64,000 nucleotides of DNA, from the NCBI RefSeq assembly GCF_026914185.1, contig NC_070566.1, positions 1,550,001-1,614,000 of the forward strand, written 5' to 3'. This document shows positions 23,501-35,040 of this stretch, in pieces; the stretch's first letter is position 1, and every line of letters starts with the position of its first letter. A model generated the notes under the pieces. That model ran no database searches. It was given only the letters and a program-made list of their open reading frames with translations, and had not been told where the DNA came from. Made by a program: the position numbers and the translations under genes. Source of the stretch: Puccinia triticina. Lineage: Eukaryota > Basidiomycota > Pucciniomycetes > Pucciniales > Pucciniaceae.

Positions 23501-25756
23501 CCTTCCTCATGCAAAAACTGACCCAGCTGAGTAGTTTTGCCGGAACCAGTCTCTCCAATAACAATCGTGACTGGTAACGCAAAGTTATAAATGTGGGTAG
23601 TAAAAATGTTTACATGAATCAGAATGCCGTAATTCGTAGTGCTGTGCAAAGGAGCACTCACCTTGATTTTCACGAATCTGCTTGAGCAACCGCTCCCGAC
23701 AAGCAAAGGCCGGAAGATATTGCCTCTGCTGTTTGAGAGATTTGCTTTTGGCAAAATGACTGACACCTTCGGATTTCTTAAGATGTGAAGCGAATTGGGA
23801 CTCCTTCCGGGCGGTATGGCTATCATCTTGAGAATCCTGCTGAGGTTCGAGATCCTTAGCAACATCCAATGCGGCTTGATCGATCGCTTTGAATGGGAAG
23901 TAGAAACACAGGCTCTAATTGAATGATGGATTGGCCCACAAATTTACACAAACACAAAACCAAGGAAAGCTCACCATCAACCTCCGCTTCTTCTTTGACC
24001 CCCGTCAGATTGCCTAACGTGGTCCCACCAAGGGCTGCGACTTTGGCAGCAGCCTTCTCTCTTTCCTTGCGCATTCTTTGCTCGCGAACCAGCACACTGC
24101 CCTTTTTACTAAAGATGGCCAAGTCCGAGGTCGGATCTTTGATAGGATTGACAGGTTCAAGCTGTTTGGTGAAGATCAATCGTCCATCGAGGAAAGGCGG
24201 CTTCAAATCATGAATCAGCAGGTGCACACGAGATTCTTCTTCGTCAGTGAAATCTAGATCGAGCTTTCTCCGATTCTTGTTCCCCGTCCCACTCATTCGA
24301 AGTTGCTGCTCCTCCCACAACTGCTGCTCTTCGTGGCGCGCAGCTTGAGTCGCAGACATCCTCTTCTTGCCTTTCTCATTGGTAGCTTCGACGGTCGTGG
24401 ATTCTTCTTCATAAGCAGCGAAGGGGTTGTTGTAGTCGTCATCTAAAGCATTTCCTTCTTCGTGGTTGTACCAATCACGATCCAAGCGCATCTGTTCTTC
24501 CTCCCACTCTCTTGCATCAATGCCTGAATCGGGAGGCGGGCCTAATTCAGCATCCATCTGAGTGCGAGGGGTATCGTCCCACTCTCTCCTGCTAGGGACC
24601 CTTGCTGAAGATCGAGGAGTAGATGACCAAGGTAGATCTTGACCTTTCCTCGATTGACTCGAACCAGAGACAGATGTTAACGGGGTAGATTCCCACGCCC
24701 GACCCTTGATGATTTGAGAAGAACCCCTCCCACTGGAAGGTGTATCGGTTATGCTACTGGGGACCCGGCTCGAGTGACCGTTGGCCGATTCGCGGGGTTT
24801 GCCTCGTGGTTGGTCATGATCACGTGATCTCGGGGGGCCAAACTTGTTTGAACGATTAGCTCGTTCCCGAAATTCGTTCAGGGCACCTTCTGGATTAGGC
24901 TTGGCGTTCCGCGAGTCGAATTGTTCTTGGGTCGCTTGAGCAGCGCGCTTCTTCCTATATTCATCTAATCTGGCTTGTGCTGTTGATGTAAGACCAGGAC
25001 CATGAGAGGGGGTGTCATCAGGCCTTTGACGCCGATTGAACCGTTGAGAGGCTGGTCGAGTGGGTACTAGAGACACAGAGTGGTTGAGGATAAGTAAGGG
25101 GTCTATTGATCTCGTTGTATACTTGGGGGTCAATTTGTGCACACACCTTTGAATTCCGCCTGTTCTTCCGAATTGGGCCCGCTTTCTGCCCGAGGTTTCT
25201 TAGAGTCCCGCTCATCAATCAGCAATTTTTCTGCTCGTTTGCGCATTGCCAGGCGGTCGAGCCCCAATTCGGAAGCACGTGCAGGCTGTGGTGCCTTGAA
25301 GACGTGCTTTTCGTCATCCTCTTTCCCGACCCGAAGAGAGCCATGTTGCTTGTTCGGTAGAGAAAGGCCACCAGGAGCGGGCGAAGAGGAAGGCTCGAGC
25401 AAATCGCGGTCCTGGATGACCATCTGTGGTACCACTCGTTTTCCATCACCGGTGAGATTGAGACCATTGGTGAGCCCCTGGGATGGATTGGCAGAGAGGT
25501 CGATCGATGAAGAGAGGGCGTTCAGATCATCTCTCGAGGATAGTTTATCCCAAAGGCTGGTGATGTACGCATCCTCAAATCGACCGAAACTCTTGACATT
25601 CTTGGCGAAGGTGGTGAGAGTATCCCCAGTTTTCGACTGCGAGAGCTGGATGATCCGTTTGGTGAGAATTTGGTTGGGTTGCTGTAGTCCGATCTTCTGT
25701 GAGATTTCGATTGCCAAGTCGTCGATGAACTGCTCGAGGCCGCTTGAGGCTGCCAT
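20600..25756 (-). CDS. PRP16: Pre-mRNA-splicing ATP-dependent RNA helicase PRP16 (DHX38)
   Basis: Start at 25756 ([20 protein letters not shown]). First exons 25756-25147, 25066-23975, 23886-23662, 23570-23413, then many short exons to the stop at 20600. The N-terminal ~560 residues are charged and disordered, then the PRP16-specific region ([31 protein letters not shown]). The DEAH core follows: [10 protein letters not shown] (about 648-657), [55 protein letters not shown] and [10 protein letters not shown]. After it come the winged-helix/ratchet/OB part ([41 protein letters not shown]) and a basic tail ending [14 protein letters not shown]16 remodels the spliceosome after the first transesterification step and proofreads splice sites. 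All motifs are intact. The match of the N-terminal block separates it from PRP2, PRP22 and PRP43. Confidence 0.97.
20896..20917. repeat. poly(A) run inside a PRP16 intron
   Basis: About 22 A in a row (poly-T on the coding strand) just before an exon near the 3' end of PRP16. On the coding strand it forms a long pyrimidine tract beside an acceptor. Confidence 0.8.
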
Positions 25757-26810
25757 GATGCTGCAGTGGTAATAATAGTCTGCGTCGCTGCGAGGAGATC
25801 GCCCAGTATTCTCGGGGACACAACACGACACCCTCCCGGCTTTCACAAGCAGTGTCACACTCGCCACACTCTGCCAGTGCCATGAACCCTGCAGAAATGT
25901 CCTGAAATTCTTGCCTCTTTTGCCAGCTACAACAAGGATACATGAGGAGTGGCTGATTTCCTTTCAAGATCTGTGGGCCTTCCAGAAGTGATCCAGAGCC
26001 CAAAAAGCTAGATTTCCCTGCAAAGATTTAGACTTTTTGGGTCTAAACCAACATCTGCAGGGGTCCCAGATTGCAGTGCAAGGGAAGTCCTGCACTATGC
26101 TAACTTGCTCAAAACACAACCTTAACACAAGTACAGTGGGTAGACAATTGTATACACCACACCTTTTTGGACTCTAGAATCTCCCCCCACCAACTTGAAG
26201 TCATTCCTTTCAGTGAGATGGTTCAAAATAGGCTTACTACAAAGATGGATATGAGAAAATAAAAATGAAAAAACAAAGTTGTGATTTTTCAAAAAAGTTG
26301 AAAAAACACAAGTTTTTCTTGCAAGCATAATTCTTTTTTTCAGAGATAGGTGAATAGACAGAAAGCAAGAATGGAACATGAAGAGAATGATAATAAATGA
26401 AAAATGTGACCCAAAAAAGGTTTGGCTTAGTGGGTGGACAATCTGCAGTCAAAATGGGGACATCACAGTACCAGAATGCCAGGTATGCTGATGAATGACT
26501 CACTTCACACATCCTTTAAACCACATAAAATCAATTTTTTTTCTAATTTTTTACTCACCATCATTCATTTCAGATCTCATACTAAGTACTATCATTCCTC
26601 AACCTTCAATTTGTTTTGAGAAAATTATTGCATTTTTTGTTTTTTTTGTTTAATTTTTCTAAATTACATAACTTTGATTTTTGTCTTTATTTCATCTTTT
26701 GAAGACTATTTTGAACCATCTCACCAATACTAGTGACTTGAAGTTGGTTGGCTGAGTTTCTATGGTCCAAAAATGGTGTGGTGTATACAATTATCTACCC
26801 ACTGTACCAG
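25757..26810. other. PRP16 upstream region and gene-free spacer
   Basis: The first few hundred bases are the promoter side of PRP16. Two stretches, 26140-26240 and 26720-26810, echo each other in inverted order (CACACCxTTTTTGGAC, CAACTTGAAGTCA, TGAGATGGTTCAAAAT against ATTTTGAACCATCTCA, TGACTTGAAGTTGG, CCAAAAATGGTGTGGTG). They mark a ~0.66-kb TIR element from about 26135 to 26815. No coding region is supported. Confidence 0.55.
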
Positions 26811-26815
26811 CCTCC
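26135..26815. mobile_element. TIR element with ~90-bp inverted ends
   Basis: The left end reads CAGTGGGTAGACAATTGTAT and the right end ATACAATTATCTACCCACTG, almost exact inverted complements, with the inverted similarity running inward about 90 bp. The interior is A/T-rich and non-coding. Flanking duplication is not certain (GTA..TAC sequences on both sides). Confidence 0.7.
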
Positions 26816-27330
26816 ATGCAGGTGTACAGCAAGCTGGCTGGTTGGAAAGTGACCCCAACCAGAGGGAGGGCCTTGCATACTAAAACACCTTTCTGGTGTG
26901 AGCCGGATCCAAGGTTTTGGTGGGGGTGGCCTTTTTTCCATCACCACACCTCCAATACCTTGCAGATCCTTTCTAGCTTTGAATATGTAATACATCAAAA
27001 TCTTGAATTTCAATATAAAAAAATCACTTGATGAAATCAAGATTTTGTAGAAAACAAAATACTGAAAAATCAAGAACATGTAGATATATTACATATTTAA
27101 AGCTTGTGACAAAGACCATGCGCAGTCATACTACTTCTTGCTGTCAAGTTTCAGATTTGAAGGGGTGAGAATACATAAAAAATAGAAAAAATGCTGAAAA
27201 ATCAAGAAGAAGGCAACATTTCAGGAAACCAAAAAAGAAAAAATTCTGATGAGTGGCGTAGAATTTAGAAACCAGGAGAGAAATAATTCCATAAACCCTT
27301 GGCAATGGAGTCTGACCAGTTCTCACACTC
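26816..27330 (+). repeat. dispersed repeat C, copy 1
   Basis: Aligns with 46080-46560 in the same orientation: GACCCCAACC, GGAGGGAGGGCCTTGCATAC, a CATCACCACAC-type stretch, TTTCTAG, GTGCGCAGTCATACTACTTC and GGGTGAGAxTACA. A G-run follows at 27363-27372. Probably the body of an unclassified non-autonomous element. Confidence 0.6.
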
Positions 27331-28060
27331 ATCTCTTTCTTGATTTCCAGATTAAAAACTGTGGGGGGGGGGGGAGGTTCCAGGACCTCTTGATTGTGGA
27401 AGTAGCTGTTGCTGCTATCCAAGTTTGCCGGTTGGGAGATCTTGTTGGTGTGACTGTCCCAAAAGATATTGAGATTGTGAATGCAAGCACAAGCAAATAC
27501 AATATCATATTGTTGCTATAAGCTCATGTATTTGCTGGCCTGCATCAGAATATTGAATCATTGTTCAATCACACCAAAAGATTCTTCTATGACATTCCAA
27601 AGGCTTGAATGTCTTCTTATCAATCCTTGAAGCTTGTAGAGAATCATTTAATAAGAAATGCAACAAGAATATATATTAACTTGATATCCCACATTGGGCA
27701 AGATGATGCCAATAACAAACTCCTCTGCAAAAGTTATGGTTGTTCTGTTGTGTAAATTTCAGGCTGTTCTGAACACAATGATCCAAGTTCATTAAAACCA
27801 CAGTTTCACAGAAACTTACTTCATGGTTTCATGCTGCATTTCATTGAAATTGGAGGCAAAAAACAATAAAAGGTTTCAAATTTTTGTTTTTAAAGGTTTT
27901 TTCATAAATGCTTTTGTTGTAGTTGAAAGTTTTTATTTTGTTTGAGTGTGAATTTTTGGTTTTATTTGAGTTCAAAGTTCTTGTTTTGTTTGATTTTTTT
28001 TTTTTTTTTTTTTTTTTTCAAGAGTTGATTTTTTTTGTTATGAAATCAAGAAGGGGCCTA
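27331..28060. other. A/T-rich spacer with a long poly(T)
   Basis: No gene. A run of about 26 T sits at 27993-28018, preceded by GTTTTTATTTTGTTTGAG-type near-repeats; it could be the A-tail of a minus-strand retroposed sequence. Confidence 0.5.
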
Positions 28061-29100
28061 CTCAAGTGAGTAGGGAGCCTTCAGGGAGGGGGTGGGACAA
28101 AACCAGATCCCCTGGGGGGACAAGTAGCTCCCTTCATGCTGTTTAAGTATCCGACCTGGCCCACCAGCTGCATGCCACACCACCTGTGTTGCCAGAGCCC
28201 TGCTGAGCAGACAAAATACTGGCCTGTACACACCCACTGATGGTTCTTGCCGCGCATCCATTCCTGCCCTTGGGACACCCTTATGGGCGCCCCAGGCACT
28301 CACCAACCAACCAACCTGTTGCCACCCACGACGACCACCCATAGCCTGTTGCCACCTACGACGACCACCCATAACCAACTTCCCAGAACGTCATGACCCC
28401 GGCCGCATATGACAACCCATAGCCAACCACCCAGCACGCCATGGCCCCGCACCAGAGGCTGCAACCCTGGGTCGTATCTGGCTGCAATGACTCAGAGTTG
28501 CCCAAGTCCTGGGGCCGCCCCCCAGGCCAACTCCATGATAACCCGCCCTGCAGGATTGCCCCCAAATGGTTGCGAGTCTGTCTGGGGGCGCCCTTGTGGG
28601 TGGCCCCAAGGCATGGCGGCCAGATGCAACTCAGGGTTGCAGCCTCCGGTGAATGGTAACCGGGGTGTCCCACTTACTGTCACCGGGGCAACTCAATTGT
28701 CCCTTGGTGTACTAGCCATCAAGGGGCTTGAGGAGCGTGGGCCGTCCCAATGGCTGGTACTGGCCATTGGGAGAGCTTTGGCCTGCATGGAGCTCTCCCA
28801 ATGGCTGATACTGGGCATCAAGGGAGTTGGCTCTCCTGATGGGAGCAGGCACTGCCAGTATACCGCCAAACACCCACCCAGCAGTGGCGGGTACGGTGCC
28901 AGGTGCCTGTTTTGGGCAGAAAATTGACCTGGTACCTGGTAACTGCTTGCCATCTTTAAGCAAGGGTAGCCTGGCAACAGCCTGCCCCTGCTACAAATCA
29001 GAAATATGGGAGAGTTTGTTGTCTGCCCAACACACTTATGGTTTTCAGAATAGCATGAGATGTGCTTCCATAAAATCACAAACTGCAAGTTTGACTGGGA
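28061..29100. repeat. GC-rich repeat block with a 29-bp duplication
   Basis: The block switches abruptly to high GC. At 28315-28373 the unit CCTGTTGCCACC-ACGACGACCACCCATA occurs twice. Around 28690-28830 the phrase CCAATGGCTG.TACTGG recurs. Open frames exist in several phases of both strands, as expected from GC richness, and none looks like protein. Confidence 0.45.
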
Positions 29101-29474
29101 GATGTCAACACAGGTAAAAATTAAAGTGAAATTTCCCAGGCAAAATGAAAGTTTATGATGTTATGTAAAGAATTATTATGGAATTTTGAACATCAACTGA
29201 CTGGAAACCTTAGCATCTCAACAGGGGCAAGCAAAAAGTTTTGCAAGTTTTCAGAGGGTTGCACTGAATTCAAAATCAAACATCAGGTTGACAGTACTGG
29301 ACATCAAGAGCATGTGTAGCACTCTCAATGATCAGTATTGGGGCCTTTGCCAGGACTCTCTTGACAGCCAGTACCACCCATCAATAGCTACACTTTGACT
29401 GAATGATTGGTGCTGACCACTGTGATAGATAGATTGCCCCTGTACCCCTGAAGGTGCAGCGGCAAAGCCGCCTT

Positions 29475-30600
29475 GGTCACTATTTTACACAGAAAATTCA
29501 GATTTTTGTGTTTACATCTCTTTTACTCATTTCTCTCAGCATAAAATTCAAAGCCACCTATACCATGTTGTAGCCCTGATTCTCAGCTTTCTTGTACATA
29601 CTTTTTCAATTAAATTTTTCACAAAATGACCGCTCATTGGCCATTCCTGTGAGGGGTTGTGAGCCTGAATCTCTATAGTGACAGCAGGACACAAGAAAGA
29701 AGAGGGGAATATTTGGATTTCTTTGGATAAAGAAAATACAAATATGAGAGAGAAAGAGAGAGAGAGAAAGAAACTGAGCAGATTTTCAAGGTTATTCTGG
29801 TGGGAATGCACATCACCTCTTTAGAAGAGTGCTGCCAAGCTGTGCTAGAGAGTGCAACAGCCTCCTCTCACCAAAGAAACGTGGAGGGCTTCTGGATTAG
29901 ACAAGTTTAATCCAGCCACAATTTTTTAGCTTTGTTCTGGATATTCAAGGTTCTTTAAAGGGAAACCTATGTGGTTTGTTTCTTACAAAAACCACAGAAA
30001 AAGAATGATGTTAAGCAGGGGCAGCCCTGTGATCAATGATAAGGCAAAGGCCAAAAGAGAAGAGCAGATCAAGCAGACACAGAGTTGTACCTCTGAGATA
30101 AACAAGGCTCAGTGAAAAGAGGTTACTTACTGTCAATATCCTAGGTGCCTGTGACGGTAGGTATACTGGGAGCGTGGTAATCTCTTTGGTAGTGATCCTG
30201 GGGTTATCTGGGGTGTGGTTCTGGTGTGCTGGAGTCTGTAGATCCGCCTCAGGCAAGGGGGATCCTGACTACAAATTTTTTCACAGTTTGCTTATGTAAT
30301 TTACATATGTACATGTGGTTTGGCGCGCCTGGTAGCGCTGACATGTCACAACTGCGCATGCGCACTACAACTCAATAACTCAGGGAAGGAGTAGAGTTAC
30401 AAAGAATTGGTCAGTTGTAACTAGGGTTAAAATTACATGAGGAAACAGAATATGAAGTCAAAACAAGTTTATCTCTTAAGATGAAAAAGATATGAAGTAA
30501 TTCATATGTAAAAAGTAGAAAAAGGCAGACTTTAGGTCAGCTGAGCTGACTCTAAGGCTGACAGGGGTTGTCTTGAGCAATGCAATGAAGCCATCAGATC
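29475..30600 (-). repeat. dispersed repeat B, copy interrupted by an insertion
   Basis: 29475-29660 and 30563-30600 are the inverted counterpart of 14690-14885. The two parts are separated by a 902-bp insertion flanked by direct AGGGGTTGT repeats. Confidence 0.65.
29661..30562. mobile_element. 902-bp insertion with 9-bp target-site duplication
   Basis: AGGGGTTGT occurs at 29652-29660 and 30563-30571. The uninterrupted paralogue at 14690-14720 shows a single copy at the joint, which confirms insertion. The ends (GAGCCTGAATC... and ...CTAAGGCTGAC) share only weak inverted similarity. A 9-bp duplication fits Mutator-like elements, but no transposase is present. Confidence 0.65.
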
Positions 30601-30989
30601 ATCCAAAGGTCAAGCTCAGACACACTCCCACGGGTTTTTTCAGTATTGACTTAAGAATGACAGGTCTCTTGTCAATACAAAAAATGGGAATACATATTAT
30701 GGACATATGATTCCAAATCTTGTTTTCATGTGTTCAGGCCAGGCAGGCTATCCGGGGAACATTGGACCGGATATAGGCTCTTGGGTGAATTTTTACATCT
30801 AATTTTTTTGCAAGGGATGGGGGTAGCTGTTATTTTCAAAACATCACAATATGTAGATATAAATTCTGATTCTAAAGGTGCCAGAGGCTGTGAGGAAATT
30901 GGAGGTGTACCAGGTGATACTTGGGTTCAAAAGGAATTTTGGACAATTGGCTGGGCAGCCTCAAGCCAAATCTAGAACATTGGGCACAA

Positions 30990-31045
30990 CTCCCTCCTTC
31001 AGAGGTCGCTGCGCTCCCCCAAGGAGGACCTTGTGTTAAGTTCGC
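30990..31045 (+). repeat. degenerate copy of the AAGTCCCTC mini-element
   Basis: ACTCCCTCCTTCAGAGG ... AAGGAGGACCTTGTGTTAAGTT follows the pattern of the better copies at 47131, 47919 and 48435. Confidence 0.4.
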
Positions 31046-31395
31046 AGTTCTGTACCTATACATACCTCAAGATTCAGCGGCCCTGTTGCCGGAGGGAGAA
31101 GCGTGACAATTTTAGTGGCTTGTCTGGCAGGAAAAAGCTTCACCGGTGTTGTTCATCTGGCATTTGTACCCCGCCGACTTGCCAGGAGGCTCCTTGGTAA
31201 GTTGGTACCCGTACCAAGTGTACCCACTTGGCTTGGATGATTCTTGCTTATCAAGGATGCAACCTACACTCACATGTGGATTTTCTGGGGAGGATGCCCA
31301 CAAATTGGAGAAACTCTGCCTGCCAACAGGTGACTGATCCAATGAAGCTTGGGGCCTGCGCGCCCAGCAAAATTCAAAAAATATCATCCACCAAT

Positions 31396-33035
31396 GTGTA
31401 ACAATTCTATACTGTTATTATGGACTAATCTATCAGTCTATCTTATATTCCGGAGTTTAGTTGTGACGATCATCAATTGGGGTTTTGAAGTCATGCGTCT
31501 TTGTCATCCTCTTGTTAATCCAGGACAATGACGTGTTGTTCTGATCGTGACGTCATTACGTTTTCTTGCTTTGATTCTGATTGTTATACTTGTACTCTTT
31601 GGATGATTGTTCTCTCTTTCCTCTCTTTCCTCATTGGGATATTCTTTGTTATCATTTCCTCACTCTATTGTTCCGAGTAATTCATTCTCGAAGAAAATAA
31701 GTCTATCAAATAAATCATTACATCATAATTAAACATCAATAACTATAGGGGGTTGAGAAATCGACTCCCAAAAATTAAAAAATCGACTCCCAAATCGAGT
31801 TTACGTCGCGCGGACCGCCGCGCGACGTCTGTCCTGGGTCCCCATGACCCAATTTTGACCCGGGGGCATTTTGGGAGTCGATTTTGTAATTCTGCAATCT
31901 CAAACGGGAGTCCGAATTTTAATTTCGCAAAAAATGCCGGAAAATAAAGAAAAATTTATACCTCCGCACTGGGGCACCCAAAGCCCCCCAAAATTTTACA
32001 GCACTCTAAATACACTCTCTAGAGCATATGTTAAGCTTCACGGCATTAGAACACCTCAGGGAGACCCTGTGTAGCCGGGGGCGGATTTGGCGGATTTCCT
32101 ACTAACGCAATGCGCCATGTCCTGAGATACGGTGATCCAAATGCCCCCAAAGTTTTTCTGCCACATAAATAAACTCTCTAGAGCATAAGGTAAGCTTCAC
32201 GGCATTTTAAAACCTCAGGGAGACCCTGTGTAGCCGGGGGGGGTGGATTTGGCAGATTTCCTACTACTTATCCTCACTTGAACCCTCGAAGAGATAAAAA
32301 AAAACGGAGGCAACTCAAAGTATTCCCCGCTCTCCTATCTAAAATTACCAATACAGACCGCAAAAATATTATCTCAGGACATGGCACATTGCGTTAGTAG
32401 GAAATCCGCCAAATCTGCCCCCGGCTACACAGGGTCTCCCTGAGGTGTGCTAATGCCGTGAAGCTTAAAATATGCTCTAGGGAGTTTATTTAGAGTGCTG
32501 TAGAATTTTGGGGGCATTTGGATCACCGTATCTCAGGACATGGCGCATTGCGATAGTAGGAAATCCGCCAAATCCGCCCCCGGCTACACAGGGTCTCCCT
32601 GAAGTGTGCTAATGCCGTGAAGCTTAACATATGCTCTAGAGAGTGTATTCAGAGTGCTGTAAAATTTTGGGGGGCTTTGGGTGCCCCAGTGCGGAGGTAT
32701 AAATTTTTCTTTATTTTCCGGCATTTTTTGTGAAATTAAAATTCCGACTCCCGTTTGAGATTGCGGAATTACAAAATCAACTCCCAAAATGCCCCCGGGT
32801 CAAAATTGGGTCATGGGGACCCGGGACAGACGTCGCGCGGCGGTCCGCGCGACGTAAACTCGATTTGGGAGTTGATTTTTTAATTTTTGGGAGTCGATTT
32901 CTCAACCCCCTAACTATATTATATAATCCAGAACTACTATCAAGCATCCCGGCGAACTATCCTCTTGGGTAGTTTCATAGCCTCATAGCAAACTGATAGT
33001 AGGCTGGCCATCACACAATGGCTGACTTTGGCACT
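31396..33035 (+). mobile_element. candidate LTR (copia type), split by a foldback insertion
   Basis: From TGTAACAATTCTATACTG near 31396 to about 33035, followed directly by a TGGTATCAGGAATTC stretch that resembles the initiator-Met tRNA primer-binding site of copia elements. The LTR body is interrupted by 31748-32910. The second LTR and internal genes were not found here, so this may be a solo LTR or a truncated element. Confidence 0.4.
31748..32910. mobile_element. 1.16-kb foldback element with ~520-bp inverted arms
   Basis: The left arm 31748-32272 and right arm 32394-32910 are near-identical inverted complements, starting GGGGGTTGAGAAATCGACTC. They are separated by a ~120-bp unique loop. 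TAACTATA at 31740-31747 and 32911-32918 is a perfect 8-bp target-site duplication. Each arm holds an internal direct repeat with a period of about 157 bp (CTCAGGGAGACCCTGTGTAG ... GGATTTGGCGGATTTCC). The subterminal GTCGCGCGGACCGCCGCGCG is itself palindromic. There is no coding capacity. Confidence 0.85.
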
Positions 33036-33315
33036 TGGTATCAGGAATTCAACATTCTAGGAAGGGGTGTTGTACTTGGACTTCCTTAAAAACACCCAAA
33101 CAAGCTGCCTATACAAGTTTCAGGCAATGAAAAAACAAGTTACATACAGCCTCCATTTGTCAACTGTTTGGGACCCTCTGCTTGGACCCGGCTAATTTTT
33201 TAGCAACATCATGATTGTTCAAGGACAAGCTACCCTGCTGGTTGCTTTTAACAAAATACCAGTCCACCTGACCTCAGATTCAAGCCCCAGCCAACAAACA
33301 ATTTTTCAACCAATC

Positions 33316-34617
33316 ATGTGGCTTCCTCATTACTTGGCTGTTTTTGTCTTGATTAGCCAGCTCATAATTAACACCAACGCGTACCTTGATGTCACCAAAT
33401 GAAAAATTTTGGCTTCCACAACATGAAGGCTATGAAGCTCAGGGCAACTTCTTGGAGGGTCTGAGACAATATCAGGACAGGCGGGCCATATTATTGGTCG
33501 GTAGAGCTAGGAGTCGGACGGATTTGAATCATTTGCATGCACATATGTCTCACCTCACTCAAGGTGTTCAAATCTTTACCGGATCCATCTATCCACCAAT
33601 TACTTGATCAACTTTCTCTCTTGTCACCACCTCAATCCTGACCTTCCCTGAATTATTTCCCTCAAATCCTAGCTTGTGTGTATACGCATGAAGATCAAAT
33701 TTCCTATTTCAAGAATCAATTCAAATCTCTACCCACAGGCACTGAATTTGGGATTGATCATGAAGTGCTCACCCAAGTTAAACTTGTGAATCAAGTGCTC
33801 AACTATCTTCTGGGCCACGAATTGTCTCCAGAAGATCTACAGGAATGGTCCAAAGTACTCGCCGAGAAAATGAAGTCCAATCATGCAATTCAACTCCCAA
33901 CTCTGTATGGTTTTTACAATCTCCTTCTGCAGTTGCGCGGGAGACATTTTGACTCGGAAATGAGTAAGTTGGAATCACTTAAATTAGAATACTCCAACCA
34001 GCCTGGTTCAATGACCCAATGGGCGCAAGGTTTGTTTTTACAAATGAATTCCTTTTCCTTCTTGATATGTAAATAATTATACCTCATTTGATAAAAAACA
34101 TTGCCTCTCAGAGCTCTTTCACCCCGATCTTGGACTCAGTATCAATTTTCGTGAGTGATCATCCAAAATACGCCCCAGAAAACCAAATTCTGATAATGCT
34201 ATATGATCTACATGGTCAGGTACATGGGTGGTATTCAACGAGCAATTGCTGGAAGAACCAAGTTTGAAACTTTTAAGATTGGCAATTGACAGCGGGGATT
34301 CTGCCAAGGTTGAGGAACATCTGGCGCCAACCATAATAGAAATATTTGAGCGCCCCCCAGCAAAAGATATATCAGCTCAGACTAGAATAGCCTTGTTAGC
34401 TATACTCTTTCATTTGATGCGGACGGATAGTGAGGAAGTGACTCAGGTTTGCGCTCATCAAATTAGAATGCTTGCAAGACTTAGTCGCTCTCCAAGCTTG
34501 AAATATTTCTTACTTGATCATGAAAGTAAACTACTAACAAAGCTGTGGATTGATGTATCAGACCCTAATAATTATGAAGAGCTCCATTTCTTTGATGCTG
34601 AAAAAAAATCAACCTAA
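33316..34617 (+). CDS. Spliced putative secreted protein, N-terminal part possibly frameshifted
   Basis: The 3' half is well supported: exons 33673-34029, 34112-34150 and 34220-34617 join in frame through good donors (GTTTGT, GTGAGT) and AG acceptors, ending DAEKKST. They encode a hydrophilic helical protein (YFKNQFKSLPTGTEF, LSPEDLQEWSKVL, FHLMRTDSEEVTQVCAHQIR). The 5' part starts MWLPHYLAVFVLISQLIINTNA, a convincing signal peptide. The frame then stops at 33400, while another frame continues from the same place (SPNEKFWLPQHEGYEAQGNF) to 33565, where a donor could lead to 33673. A single missing base near 33390 would explain the break. I do not recognise the family. It may be a decayed or sequencing-broken member of a rust secreted family. 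Confidence 0.5.
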
Positions 34618-34639
34618 CACAATAAAGCTGCCCTCCTGG

Positions 34640-35040
34640 CAGTCTGTGAAATTTTGAGTGGTATCGAGTTCTGGCGCGCCCTCAGGATCAAGACACACAG
34701 ATAAGGTATCAAGATCATCAAGACCCTCAATACCCGACTGCGCGGCGCGCGCCGCACCCTCAAGACATTTCAGGTTTCTTTTGTTCATTTTTCCCTTTCT
34801 TTTCTCTTTGTGTGTTCTGTTTTGTTTGATTCTTTTATTTTTCTTTACACCTGTCTCTTCTTTTCTTTTTCTCACATGCGCGTCTTGGATAGGGTTGGCT
34901 TTTCTTTTACTTCGGTTTGTCTCCATTGTTTTGGTGTGGTGGTTGTTTTGTTTTTGTGTGGTTTCATCCTTTCATCTCAGTTGTACGGGCGCGGCAGGCA
35001 CAAGGGCTCGTCGCGCTGCATGTCGCGGGCCTGAATCCTC
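34640..35040 (+). repeat. dispersed repeat A, copy 2 (partial)
   Basis: GAGTGGTATCGAGTTC, then CAAGATCATCAAGACCCTCAA and a T-rich stretch with GTGTTCTGTTTTGTTTG, in the same order as at 8830 and 47320. It then diverges. The TGGTATCGAG motif is primer-binding-site-like. Confidence 0.45.

Noticed and set aside
28058..28963. Several 60-170-codon frames in the GC-rich block
   Set aside because: Open in many phases of both strands, with no conserved motif. Sequence resembles repeated elements.
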